This document shows, in pieces, positions 45,114 to 53,536 of a stretch of DNA of 64,000 nucleotides (position 1 is the first letter of the stretch; each line of letters opens with the position of its first letter). The translations under genes and the position numbers were made by a program. Under the pieces are notes generated by a model, which made no database searches, was not told where the DNA came from, and saw nothing but the letters and a program-made list of their open reading frames with translations. Origin of the DNA: Polyangium mundeleinium (lineage in GTDB: Bacteria; Myxococcota_A; Polyangia; Polyangiales; Polyangiaceae); contig NZ_JAQNDO010000001.1 of the NCBI RefSeq assembly GCF_028369105.1, forward strand, positions 10,138,501-10,202,500, given 5' to 3'.

Positions 45114-45884
45114 TCATCCGACGGCGAGCGCGGCAGGAGCGAGCGCGGAGCGGCCACGTTCGGCGCGCATCGCCGCGAGCTCGGACGTGTAGACCTCTCG
45201 GAGGGATTCGATCTCGGCGGGGATGGTCTCGGCGCTGAGCCCCACCATCGGGCGCGCGGGGAGCACGCGGATGCGCACGTGGCCAGGGTTCGTCGTCCAG
45301 CGGCTCGGCGGGTGCAAATCGAACGCGCCTTCGATGACGACCGGGACGATGGGCGCGCCGCTGTCGATCGCAAGGAAAAACGCGCCTTTTTTGAAGGGGA
45401 GCAGCTCGTGCGTGTGCGCGCGGGTCCCTTCCGGCGAAATAAAGACCGTGAGCCGATCACGCGCCATCCGCTTGCAAGCCGCGGCCATCTGCCGGCGGCT
45501 GCGGGCGCTGTTGCGTCGGTCGAGAAAAACGAAACCGCAAAGGTACATGGTGAAGCCGAGGATCGGGTAATAAAACATCTCACGCTTGACGGCGGCCACA
45601 CTCCCGCGCGGCATGATCGACGCGATGAGGAACGAGTCGAGCAGCGACCCGTGGTTGAACGTGGCGATCTTCATCGTGTCCGACGAGAGGTGCTCGGCGC
45701 CTTCGACCGAGACCGTGACCCGCGCGAGGCGGAGCATCGACTTCCCCCACGTCCGCACGATCCAAGGCGACAACGTTCGCGCAAAGACGCCGAAGGTCAA
45801 AAGGGTGATCGTGGACCCCACGATCCCGATGCCGATGCCACAAATCCAGCTCGCGAGGAGCTGCCAGAAACGGCGGACGCTCAT
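45114..45884 (-). CDS. plsC: 1-acyl-sn-glycerol-3-phosphate acyltransferase (PlsC family)
   Basis: 256 residues. Two N-terminal membrane segments (SWICGIGIGIVGSTITLLTFG) precede the acyltransferase motifs. Block I is NHGSLLD (H-x4-D), block II includes FLDRRN, and block III is FISPEGTRAH. The family transfers a fatty acyl chain to lysophosphatidic acid at the inner membrane to make phosphatidic acid. The neighbouring genes do not suggest a specialised lipid, so the housekeeping role is the default reading; paralogs acting on other lipids cannot be excluded. Confidence 0.9.
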   Translation of the reverse strand: MSVRRFWQLLASWICGIGIGIVGSTITLLTFGVFARTLSPWIVRTWGKSMLRLARVTVSVEGAEHLSSDTMKIATFNHGSLLDSFLIASIMPRGSVAAVKREMFYYPILGFTMYLCGFVFLDRRNSARSRRQMAAACKRMARDRLTVFISPEGTRAHTHELLPFKKGAFFLAIDSGAPIVPVVIEGAFDLHPPSRWTTNPGHVRIRVLPARPMVGLSAETIPAEIESLREVYTSELAAMRAERGRSALAPAALAVG

Positions 45885-46048
45885 CGATCGAGTGTTTCAT
45901 GGATGCAGGCGCCCAGAGAACCACGATTTCGTCACGGGACACGAAAACACGACCCCGCGAGCGAGCCGCCGCTCCACCGGACCTCGGTTGTGTCGGTGTG
46001 CCGCGAAGCAAGAGCGCTGCTACGAAGCGGAGGGGGGCGCGCCTTCCC

Positions 46049-46411
46049 TCAAAAGATGCGCGGGAGAAGCCACGCGGCGACGGAGATCAGCCCCGCCGTC
46101 CCGAGGAGCGGCCAGAAGCCCTTGATCTCGAACTCGTCGATGAGTTTGTCGGTGACATAGAGCAGGATCGCGTTCACGAGCAGGCCGAACACGAGGTAGG
46201 GCAGGCCGAACGTGAGCAGGGCGGCGGGCAGGAGCACGACGGCGAGCGCGGCCTTCACGGCCCACCCGAAGAAGAGGTTGAGCAGCGCGAACGCGAACGC
46301 GATGCCGATCGCCGTGTTGCTCTTGCGGATCCGAACGCCGGGCATGATTGCGCTTGCGACGAGGACCGCGAGGCCCGCCGCGATGGCCTGACTGACGAAC
46401 GTCTTCAACAT
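46049..46411 (-). CDS. Small membrane protein, phage holin family 4 type (PF04020-like)
   Basis: 120 residues from the ATG at 46411 (GAGAGG upstream). Four hydrophobic segments: IAAGLAVLVASAIMPGV, AIGIAFAFALLNLFFGW, LAVVLLPAALLTFGLPYLVF and LGTAGLISVAAWLLP. The pattern and length fit the DUF/PF04020 'mycobacterial 4TM holin' superfamily, common in bacteria and of unknown function. The longer frame to 46543 adds an implausible Pro/Arg leader. Confidence 0.82.
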   Translation of the reverse strand: MLKTFVSQAIAAGLAVLVASAIMPGVRIRKSNTAIGIAFAFALLNLFFGWAVKAALAVVLLPAALLTFGLPYLVFGLLVNAILLYVTDKLIDEFEIKGFWPLLGTAGLISVAAWLLPRIF

Positions 46412-46597
46412 GAGTACCTCTCCAGGGGCCGGTCTTCCCGTCGGTCGAGCCGACCCGTCCCGACCCTCTTCCTGGCGCATGGGCGCGTCCTGCACAACCC
46501 ACGGGCATCCCTTCGACGTGCGCGGAAGCGCTGGAGGCGTCATGACCGCGTAAGGATGGGAAGGGTCAGGCAGGGGCGGACGAGCGGAGAGGGGGAA

Positions 46598-47869
46598 TCA
46601 TTGCCCGCGGAACACGCTCATGAGCTGATCCCTCACGCTCGCGTCGACGTTCTTGTCGCGGTAGACGACCAGGGCAGGCTCCGCGGCGCTCCTCAGACCG
46701 GTGTCCTGCCACTCGGACCAGCTCGATCGATTGAAGGTGCTGGACCATAAAACATTTCCACTCGTGCCGCGGTGTATACAGTGCACATTACCGAGAAAAT
46801 TGACCAGGGCCGGCGTGTTTGGGGTTCCCGCGCTGCCTATCTGCTGGGGGGGCTCCCAGGTGTGCCCACTGAACGTCGTCCATAACAATCGCCCGCTCTG
46901 GCCTTGGTAGGCGCAGACGAGCCTGTCAACGATGGGCGCCAGCGCCGGGCCCGTCGGGGCCGCCATGTTATTCAGGCTGCTTATGTTATGCGGGAGTTCC
47001 CGGGGCTGGCGCCAGCTGGTCCCATTGAAAGTCGTAAACGCCAATGGGTTGATCAATGGGTTGGGCATGAAACCTTGGCGTGTGAAGACGCAGACAAGCT
47101 CGCCGTGGAAGACCGCCAGCGCAGGGCTCGAGGGGCTGTGCATATCGTGCGGGAGGGGCTGGCCCGGGGTCCAGCCGCTCCCGTTGAAGATCGTCCAGTA
47201 CAGCCGCGGATCGTTGCCCGAGCCCCGATACACGCAATGGATCTGGTTATTGAATGCCGCCAGCGCGGGGCTGGCGCGAGAGGCTTGGGTGCCGATCCGC
47301 GTGACGTCGCTCCAGCCGGTTTCCGGGCCGTAAGCCATCCACGACAGGCCCTCGTCCTGACCGATGCCGCGTTGTACGCAGATGAGCTGGTCTCCGGACG
47401 CGGCCAGCGCAGGGCTCGTGGCGCTGTGGTGATCGGGGAACAGCTCGGGCGGGCACCATGCTCCTGACTCGGATACGCTCCAACGTAGCGCGGTATCGCC
47501 CATAGGAGATGGATTCAGCGGGCGGGGCGTGAGCATGAGCGGGTGGGTCCACGGGGAGACCAACCGCACCCCTTGCCCCCGGGACGCCCGCTCTATCCGC
47601 CGGTGCCGCACGCGGATGTAGAGATCCATGAGGATAGAAAGCGGCCTCGGGAGAAAATTCCCGACCACCTCGGCGATGATGCCTTCGAGCGTGGTGAGCA
47701 CATCAACGGCCCGCTGGTTCAGGTGCACCTCGAACCCCCACCAGCTGCGTCGGTGGAACTGGATCTGCGGGGAGGTGGTAGACATCGTCGTGGCGACCTC
47801 GCCCGGAGATTCGGCGACAGGTTGCGCTGTGTGCGATGTCTCAGGATCGGATGTTGTGTCAGATGACAT
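46598..47869 (-). CDS. Five-bladed beta-propeller / lectin-like protein
   Basis: 423 residues taking the ATG at 47869; the start is uncertain because ribosome sites are poor at this and alternative ATGs (47923 and one near MSTTSPQIQF). After a ~120-residue N-terminal region (RSWWGFEVHLNQRAVDVL...), about five repeats of ~50 residues follow: SPALAAFNNQIHCVYRG...LYWTIFNGSGW, SPALAVFHGELVCVFTRQG, GPALAPIVDRLVCAYQG, TPALVNFLGNVHCIHRG, EPALVVYRD. These resemble sialidase/fucose-lectin-like blades. There is no signal peptide. It could bind sugars; no catalytic residues are visible. Confidence 0.7.
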   Translation of the reverse strand: MSSDTTSDPETSHTAQPVAESPGEVATTMSTTSPQIQFHRRSWWGFEVHLNQRAVDVLTTLEGIIAEVVGNFLPRPLSILMDLYIRVRHRRIERASRGQGVRLVSPWTHPLMLTPRPLNPSPMGDTALRWSVSESGAWCPPELFPDHHSATSPALAASGDQLICVQRGIGQDEGLSWMAYGPETGWSDVTRIGTQASRASPALAAFNNQIHCVYRGSGNDPRLYWTIFNGSGWTPGQPLPHDMHSPSSPALAVFHGELVCVFTRQGFMPNPLINPLAFTTFNGTSWRQPRELPHNISSLNNMAAPTGPALAPIVDRLVCAYQGQSGRLLWTTFSGHTWEPPQQIGSAGTPNTPALVNFLGNVHCIHRGTSGNVLWSSTFNRSSWSEWQDTGLRSAAEPALVVYRDKNVDASVRDQLMSVFRGQ

Positions 47870-48029
47870 GCGAGACACCGCACCAGGTTTCGTTCCATCT
47901 GTCAAGCTACATGGCTGGCGCATTACATAACGCCCGGGGCGCCGGGCCCCCGGAGTCGAATCCGCGCCGGGGTCGTTTCCCCTCGGGGATACGGGAACAG
48001 GACAAACGCGGCAAGTGCAGCCCGTCCGT

Positions 48030-48698
48030 TCATCCAAGGATGTGCTTGACCCACGCCCGCACCCACCATTGAACTTGGCTGCGCCGGCGATACCTCGGCA
48101 AGGTTTTCCACGTGTCGAGCGCCTCCCGGATCGCCGTCTTCGCGCCCTCGGCGTCGCCGAGCTTTCGCCGCACATCCGAGAGGAGCACGTGTCCCTGAAT
48201 GGCGGAGCTGTTCGTCCGCGTGAACCGTTCGAGCGCGTCCTCCGCTTCCTCCAGCCGCCCGAGTAGCAAGAGCGCCTCGGCAGCCGCCAGGTACGGATCG
48301 CCGTAACGCAGGCGCGGCTCGAGCTCGACGGCGCGCACCAGCGGCGCGAGCGCCCCCTCGGGATCCCCGCAGCGCATGCGCGCGAGCCCCGTCAGGTAGA
48401 GCAGCTCCGCGTCGTCCGGCGCACGACGGCGGGCCTCGTCGAGGAGCTCGAGCGCGCGGCCGGGGCGCAGCCGTTCGAGCCAGATGATCGCGAGATCACG
48501 GCGCGCGGTGATGTTCGCGGGGTTCGCCGCGATTTGCGCGTCGAGCGCGCGGATCTTCCCCCACGTTCGCGCGAGCACGATGGGATCTGGAATGAAGGGA
48601 CGGAGCGCGATGAAGACGAGCACGCCGACCATCACCCAAGGTCGCTGCAAGGCGAACGTCAGGGCCATGAAGCCGAGGTAATAAAGCCAGTACCCCAT
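48030..48698 (-). CDS. TPR membrane protein
   Basis: 222 residues. An N-terminal hydrophobic stretch (WLYYLGFMALTFAL... VMVGVLVFIALRPFI) probably forms two short membrane segments. Three to four tetratricopeptide repeats follow (ARRDLAIIWLERLRPGRALELLDEARRRAP, AELLYLTGLARMRCGDPEGALAPLVRAVELEP, YLAAAEALLLLGRLEEAEDAL). It is likely a membrane-bound protein-interaction scaffold. It is on the same strand as, and 160 bp upstream of, the propeller gene. No specific partner is suggested. Confidence 0.8.
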   Translation of the reverse strand: MGYWLYYLGFMALTFALQRPWVMVGVLVFIALRPFIPDPIVLARTWGKIRALDAQIAANPANITARRDLAIIWLERLRPGRALELLDEARRRAPDDAELLYLTGLARMRCGDPEGALAPLVRAVELEPRLRYGDPYLAAAEALLLLGRLEEAEDALERFTRTNSSAIQGHVLLSDVRRKLGDAEGAKTAIREALDTWKTLPRYRRRSQVQWWVRAWVKHILG

Positions 48699-49021
48699 GG
48701 TCGCCTCAGCGGCTCTTCCGCCACTTCAATGGGAGGCGACGCGGGTGCACCTCGACGTTTTTCACGGCGTCTCGTACCGCGGACAAACCCGGATGTCAAG
48801 ACCACGGACATGGCACCTGCGACGAACCTCGCGCTTACGCGCGCGCAGATCGTCGAAGCATCACGCGCTCGACCGGGCCCCGGCGCATCGACGGCCGAGC
48901 GGCGCTGCCGGGAGCATCAGGCTGGCGTCCCAGGAACGGTTCCAGTCGCTGCGCCTGGCACTTACCCCCCTGGAGGGGATGCGACCGCCAGGCGCCTGTG
49001 GTATGCCCGGACTCAGAAACG
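48699..49021. other. 323-bp spacer before the DUF4262 gene
   Basis: No gene is accepted here; open frames are short and Arg-rich. It holds the upstream regions of the divergent genes at 48698 (minus) and 49022 (plus). GTG 48998 could be an alternative start for the DUF4262 gene. Nothing else is recognised. Confidence 0.4.
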
Positions 49022-49513
49022 ATGCGCAGCCCGTTACCTCCGCCTGAAGACGAAGGCGACCGCCGTCTCCTGAACCGCGTGCAGGCACATGGCTGGCACA
49101 TCATTCATGTCGGAAGGTCCGTCGAAGACGATTCGGAAGGCCCGGATTGGTCGTATTCCATCGGTCTTTTTCACACATTCGGACATCCCGAGCTCATCGT
49201 CGTGGGTTTACCTTGGTCCACGGCTGAAGCCGTCATCAACGACATCGGCAGCCGCGTCCGGGCCGGGCAGCGATTCGACCATGGGATGATCGATTCCGAT
49301 GTGCTGGAGAATCGTGACGTTCGATTCGTGACGATGAGAACGGACGCGTACCGCGCGCACCTGGGTTATGCGATCTGGTTCTACCGCGGGGTAGAGTTCC
49401 CGGTGCTTCAGGTCGTGTGGCCGGATGGCGTGGGCCGCTTTCCGTGGGATCCAGCATATGCGCTCGATGATTCCATCCAGCCTATCCTCGGGCGTATCGA
49501 GAAGGCACCGTAG
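49022..49513 (+). CDS. DUF4262-like protein, candidate immunity protein for toxin 2
   Basis: 163 residues. RVQAHGWHIIHVG, PDWSYSIGLFHTFGHPELIVVGL and the later YRGVEFPVLQVVWPD block fit the DUF4262 family, a small soluble domain that often accompanies polymorphic toxins. There is no signal peptide. It is convergent with the HNH-lipoprotein gene and ends 39 bp from that gene's stop. An immunity role is inferred from family and position; the opposite orientation is unusual for a toxin/immunity pair. The start codon (49022, or GTG 48998) is uncertain. Confidence 0.8.
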   Translation: MRSPLPPPEDEGDRRLLNRVQAHGWHIIHVGRSVEDDSEGPDWSYSIGLFHTFGHPELIVVGLPWSTAEAVINDIGSRVRAGQRFDHGMIDSDVLENRDVRFVTMRTDAYRAHLGYAIWFYRGVEFPVLQVVWPDGVGRFPWDPAYALDDSIQPILGRIEKAP

Positions 49514-49552
49514 CATCGAGCAACCTCTCTTGAATTGGTGCGCACACTTCGT

Positions 49553-50830
49553 TCATGGGTACCGATCGCCCTTCTTGAGATTGCAGCCTCGGCAGAGTAC
49601 TTGACCATTCTCGGGGGAGTTATTTCCGCCCTTTGCTTTTGGGATGATATGGTCCGTCTGCGATTCGTTCCGCGGCGGCGTGACCCCTTTGCGACTCTGT
49701 TGGGCAGGCACGGTCGACTGTCCGCAGTTGGTGCATCGTGTCTGGCCGCCATGGCCCGCCGCATTCTCGGCCTGGGTTTCGACCTTCTGACGATGCGTGA
49801 ACGGCTTTCCTGCATTGGGTCCTCCCGCGGATCCTCGCGGTGGCTCTTGCAGACGCACTCCGCCACCCTTCCCGCTCCCCGTCGACCCCGCCTGCCCCGC
49901 CGCCGCGCCGTTCGGCTTCGCGACCGTCGTCTTCGTCGTCGTCTTGACCGTCGACTTCGGCGCGGGCCGTGGCGCGCCCGCTCCCCCACCGCTCCCACTC
50001 CCCATTGACAACGACTGCCCATGGTGTTTCCCGGCGGACTTCTTCCCGCCCTTCGGCTGGAAGTTCTTGTGCCGGGCATGGCAAGCGCCCGTGAGGCACT
50101 CCTGGGCTCGGCCAAGCAACGCGGTCTCCTCCGGGGTTTGCCTCCAGTCCTCATAGACTCGTACTTCGCCCGGGGGCACCTGACTCGGATCGATGGGCAC
50201 GGGCGCCTCGACCGGGCGCGGTCGGCTCTCCGCGACGGCCGGTTCCTCGCCGGGCCGCTTGACCAGGATCCTCGTGCACGTACGTGAACCCGCGCCGCCG
50301 CGTTGCCGCGTCTGGCCTGGCTCCCGATACGCCGCGCACCGCTCCGGCGGTCTCGCAATCGGTCGCGGTAGCGGTTTCGGCCGCGACATCGGCGGCTCGG
50401 CACGATGGGCCTCGTCCTTCTGTTCTCCGTCCTCCTTCTCCTTCGCCGCGACCTTCTCCGGCGGGGGCGGCGGCGGCTTTTCGCAGGGGAGATGCTGGAA
50501 CGCAATTCCTAATAATTTCCGGCTCTCCGACGGCGCTTGTGTATCAAGAAGAAAGACCGCCTTGGCCTCGCGGCCCTGCAAAAGCTCGTCGAGCGACAGG
50601 AACGTCGTTCGAGGCGTCCCGTCCCCCGCGTCATACCAATAACGCGCATTCGGGTCGACGTGGGGATGGCGCCGGCATATGCGGAACAAGCGCATTCCGT
50701 TCGGCATCGTCTGCGCCCACGCCTGCGTATGCGCGCCTGTCGCGGCGCACCCGAGGAGCCATGCCGAAACGCCAAACGCGACGAGCACGAGGAGCCAAAA
50801 CCGAACAAAGCGGTTCGACAACCAGGCCAT
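49553..50830 (-). CDS. Lipoprotein polymorphic toxin with HNH nuclease C-terminus
   Basis: 425 residues from the ATG at 50830 with the same ribosome site as toxin 1. Signal peptide with lipobox WLLGC. Residues 1 to ~305 closely match toxin 1 (ICRRHPHVDPNARYWYD, GSRTCTRILVKRPG, CLTGACHARHKNFQPKGGKK). After AAGQAG the sequences diverge. The last ~60 residues form an HNH nuclease with CTNC (366-369) and CRGC (413-416) as zinc ligands, DHIIPK (Asp393-His394) as catalytic start and Asn residues (408, 417) in the metal finger. It is likely a DNA-cleaving toxin delivered to sibling cells. The domain swap relative to toxin 1 is typical of polymorphic toxins. Confidence 0.85.
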   Translation of the reverse strand: MAWLSNRFVRFWLLVLVAFGVSAWLLGCAATGAHTQAWAQTMPNGMRLFRICRRHPHVDPNARYWYDAGDGTPRTTFLSLDELLQGREAKAVFLLDTQAPSESRKLLGIAFQHLPCEKPPPPPPEKVAAKEKEDGEQKDEAHRAEPPMSRPKPLPRPIARPPERCAAYREPGQTRQRGGAGSRTCTRILVKRPGEEPAVAESRPRPVEAPVPIDPSQVPPGEVRVYEDWRQTPEETALLGRAQECLTGACHARHKNFQPKGGKKSAGKHHGQSLSMGSGSGGGAGAPRPAPKSTVKTTTKTTVAKPNGAAAGQAGSTGSGKGGGVRLQEPPRGSAGGPNAGKPFTHRQKVETQAENAAGHGGQTRCTNCGQSTVPAQQSRKGVTPPRNESQTDHIIPKAKGGNNSPENGQVLCRGCNLKKGDRYP

Positions 50831-50910
50831 GGAAGTGCCTTCCGTTTGCGCAAGGCCTCCCAAGCCACCCCCGTGGTGCTATGCGCGGGCCCGCGTTCTT
50901 CCTGGCGATC
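50831..50910. repeat. Duplicated leader upstream of toxin 2
   Basis: Counterpart of 35150-35229. It shares GAAGTGCCTTCCGT next to the start codon and most of the following 65 bp. Similarity ends at GATCC, after which a different 21-bp tandem array begins. Confidence 0.8.
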
Positions 50911-50943
50911 CGTTCTGCAACAAGCCTCGACGCGGGGACAAGA

Positions 50944-51237
50944 GATTGCACGCCCCCGCCCTGGCGCGGCAAGCCCCTCCCCCGCGGATGCATCCCTCCA
51001 CCCCGCCACGGCACGCCATCCACGTGGGAAGGCACACCCTCTCCCCGCGAAGGCACGCTCGCTCCCCCCCAAGGCAGCCCCTCGACGTGTGACGGCACAC
51101 GTCGACCCCATGAAGGCACGCGCCGACCGCAGGAATGCAGCGCGCCGACGTGTGACGGCACACCCTCACTCCGCCGCGGCAGACGTGGCCGTCACGAAGG
51201 CACAAGGCCGACCCGTGCATGCACCCCTCGGCTTCGT
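50944..51237. repeat. Degenerate tandem array, 21-bp unit, about 14 copies
   Basis: Units such as GAAGGCACACCCTCTCCCCGC (51028), GAAGGCACGCTCGCTCCCCCC (51049), GACGGCACACGTCGACCCCAT (51091) and GACGGCACACCCTCACTCCGC (51154) start every 21 bp from 50944. Copies are more diverged than those of the 43-bp array. On the minus strand they would read as a 7-residue repeat of the form G-x-PSHVD, but there is no start or ribosome site, so it is treated as non-coding. Confidence 0.85.
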
Positions 51238-51327
51238 GCAGGCCTGGTCAAGACCGGCAGCGACCCTGCCAACCAAGACAGCCGCGCTGCGGGTTCTGCT
51301 GGCAACCTGGGTTCTTCGTCGGCCTGT

Positions 51328-51358
51328 TTGAAAAACTGCGCTCCGCGCAGTTTTTCAA
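51328..51358. terminator. Bidirectional intrinsic terminator
   Basis: Perfect 13-bp stem TTGAAAAACTGCG / CGCAGTTTTTCAA with loop CTCCG. Both arms carry a five-base A or T run, so it can stop transcription from either side. It lies about 100 bp beyond the 3' end of the POT transporter gene (minus strand). Confidence 0.85.
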
Positions 51359-51456
51359 CCCTGGGTCCAGCCCCTGGCTGGTCCGGGGTCGAGGGGGCGG
51401 ACAGCCCCCCGCGGGGTCCGGGGCGGCGCCCCGGCGCTACGCTTCCCGGCGCGAGC

Positions 51457-53013
51457 TCAGTGGTTGCCCATTGCCTTGCGGAGCGGCTTGTTGAACGCCG
51501 CGATTGCGAGACCGGCGGCGACGCCGAGGGCCATGAGCAGGAGGAAGAAGTTCGTCGGCGACCACTTCGTGTAGAGGATGCCGATGTAGCCGCTCAGGAT
51601 GTTGCCGAAGAAGCTCGACATGAACCACATGCCCATCATCATCGACACGAATCGCACCGGCGAGACCTTCGTCACGAGCGAGAGGCCGATTGGCGACAGG
51701 TAAAGCTCGCCGATCGTGAGCAACGCCGTGCAGACGACCGGCCAGAGCACGCTGCCTTTGCCGCCGCCGATCACCTGCGCGCCCCCGACCATCACGATGA
51801 ACGAGAGCCCGAGGATGATGCAGCCGACGGCCATCTTCGTGACGCTCGACATCTCCTTGCCGGCCTTCGCCTGCGCGGTCCAGATGCGGTCGAGGATTGG
51901 CGCGAAGAGGAAGATGAAGAAGGGGTTGAACGATTGGAACCAGGTCGAGGGGACCTGGAAGCCGAAGATCACGGGCCAGACGGTCTTCTCGTCGGCCCAG
52001 GTCTGCATCGTGTTGCCCTGCTGCTCGTAGACGGCCCAGAAGACGATGTTCAGCGCGCAGAGGATGACGAGGGCGCCCATGCGTTGCCCCTCGTTTTCTT
52101 CCTTCACCACGACCGGGGCTTCGCCCTTCTTGCCCTCGCGCTTCTTGAGCGTGTCGGGCGCGAGCGTGCTCGGCCCGAAGAAGAACTGGATGACCAGGCC
52201 GAGCACCATGCCGATGCCCGCCGCGAGGAAGCCGTACCGCCAGCCGTTGTTCTGGGCGAGGGTGCCGCAGACGAGGTTCGTCAGGAACGCACCCAGGTTG
52301 ATGCCCATGTAGAAGATCGTGTACGCGCCGTCGCGGCGCTTGTCGCCCGGCGGGTAGAGGTTCCCGACCTGGGTCGAGATGTTCGGCTTGAAGAACCCGT
52401 TGCCGATGATGAGGAGGAGCAGGCCGAGGAAAAACAGGTTCTCGGCGCTGAAGAGCACGAACTGTCCGAGCGCCATGAGCGCGCCGCCGAGGAACACGGA
52501 GCGCTTCTGGCCGAGGTAGCGATCGGCCATGAAGCCGCCGAAGAGCGGCGTCAGGTACACGAGGCCGGTGTACCAGCCGTAAATGGCCGACGCGACGGGC
52601 TGCATCGCGCAGGTCTGCTGCGCGACGGATTGCGCCATGTCCGCGGCCATCGGCGCGATGTTTTTCGTCGGATCACCCTGGACGAGCAGCCCGACCTTCT
52701 CGTTCACGCACTGCGTGAGCGTCGCAGGATCGACGTCGGGCAAGAGGCCGCGGATGAAGCTCCAGCCGAACACGTCCCCCGGGTTGCCTGTCGCGTCGTA
52801 CGCCTGGCCCTGGAAGCGCTGGCGATACGTGACGAACAGGTAGTTCACCAGGTACAGCTTCAGCAGGCCGCGCATGCCGTAGTAGGAGAACCGCTCCCAC
52901 ATCTCCGTGGTGAAGAGCACGAAGAGGCCGGCCGGATGGCCGAGGATCTGCTTCTTCGACTTGGGTCCCGACCACGGCTGTTCCGCGGGCTGTTGCTCGA
53001 CGTTGGTCGCCAT
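51457..53013 (-). CDS. POT/PTR2 family proton-coupled oligopeptide transporter
   Basis: 518 residues with about 14 membrane segments. It carries the family hallmark E-x-x-ERFSYYGMR in the first helix and the PTR2-type FYMGINLGAF...PLIG-like region in helix 5. A periplasmic loop of ~90 residues between the first two helices is longer than usual. The transporter imports di- and tripeptides with protons, matching the S46 dipeptidyl peptidase about 14 kb away: peptides released outside can be taken up here. It is a single gene with its own terminator. Confidence 0.93.
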   Translation of the reverse strand: MATNVEQQPAEQPWSGPKSKKQILGHPAGLFVLFTTEMWERFSYYGMRGLLKLYLVNYLFVTYRQRFQGQAYDATGNPGDVFGWSFIRGLLPDVDPATLTQCVNEKVGLLVQGDPTKNIAPMAADMAQSVAQQTCAMQPVASAIYGWYTGLVYLTPLFGGFMADRYLGQKRSVFLGGALMALGQFVLFSAENLFFLGLLLLIIGNGFFKPNISTQVGNLYPPGDKRRDGAYTIFYMGINLGAFLTNLVCGTLAQNNGWRYGFLAAGIGMVLGLVIQFFFGPSTLAPDTLKKREGKKGEAPVVVKEENEGQRMGALVILCALNIVFWAVYEQQGNTMQTWADEKTVWPVIFGFQVPSTWFQSFNPFFIFLFAPILDRIWTAQAKAGKEMSSVTKMAVGCIILGLSFIVMVGGAQVIGGGKGSVLWPVVCTALLTIGELYLSPIGLSLVTKVSPVRFVSMMMGMWFMSSFFGNILSGYIGILYTKWSPTNFFLLLMALGVAAGLAIAAFNKPLRKAMGNH

Positions 53014-53061
53014 CGGGACGCGGTTTTACGCGGCCTGTATGGCGACCGCAAGGCCCGCGTG

Positions 53062-53427
53062 TCACCGGGCAACGCTGGAGATCACGCCACCGTCGAGCAC
53101 ACGCTCATCAAGCACGGCGAGTTTTCCCTCGGGGAACACGGCGCGGATCGCATCGAGCGCGCGCTCGACGCTCTGCTTCGTGCTGCACGAGGCGACGTCG
53201 ATGAAGATCCTGCCCTCCTCGGGCCACGTGTGCAGCGCGATGTGGCTCTCGCCGACGACAGCACAAGCCGTGACGCCCTGCGGCGAGAACGGGACGACGA
53301 GCGTCCCGAGCCCAGTGAAGGGACCCGCCGCGACGGCAGCGTCGAGCGCGGCGCGGAGCGCGTCGGGGCTGTTCAGGGTGTCGCGGCGGCAATCCGTGAG
53401 GATCGCGAGCAGCACGAAGAGCTTCAT
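53062..53427 (-). CDS. speD: S-adenosylmethionine decarboxylase proenzyme
   Basis: 121 residues from the ATG at 53427 (GGAGC upstream), the size of bacterial class 1B SpeD. The self-cleavage site is Glu-Ser in VGESHIALHTWPEE; the Ser becomes the pyruvoyl group. The catalytic His (LHTW) and Cys (DVASC) are present. The product, decarboxylated SAM, is the aminopropyl donor for spermidine. No spermidine synthase gene is nearby. The extended frame to 53496 is rejected for lack of a ribosome site. Confidence 0.93.
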   Translation of the reverse strand: MKLFVLLAILTDCRRDTLNSPDALRAALDAAVAAGPFTGLGTLVVPFSPQGVTACAVVGESHIALHTWPEEGRIFIDVASCSTKQSVERALDAIRAVFPEGKLAVLDERVLDGGVISSVAR

Positions 53428-53482
53428 CGGCTGCTCCGGCACATACCGCCGTCCGGGGCGTCTTGCCAGGCACGAATGAAAC

Positions 53483-53511
53483 GAGGGGGCAGGCACCTGG
53501 CCCGCCCCCTC
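53483..53511. terminator. GC-rich hairpin upstream of speD
   Basis: GAGGGGGC (53483-53490) pairs with GCCCCCTC (53504-53511). It lies between the stop of the outer-membrane protein gene (53537, minus) and the start of speD, so it may end the former transcript. There is no clear T run. Two copies of the palindrome CACGCGTG (53515-53530) sit next to it. Confidence 0.5.
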
Positions 53512-53536
53512 ACACGCGTGGTCACGCGTGCTGGTT

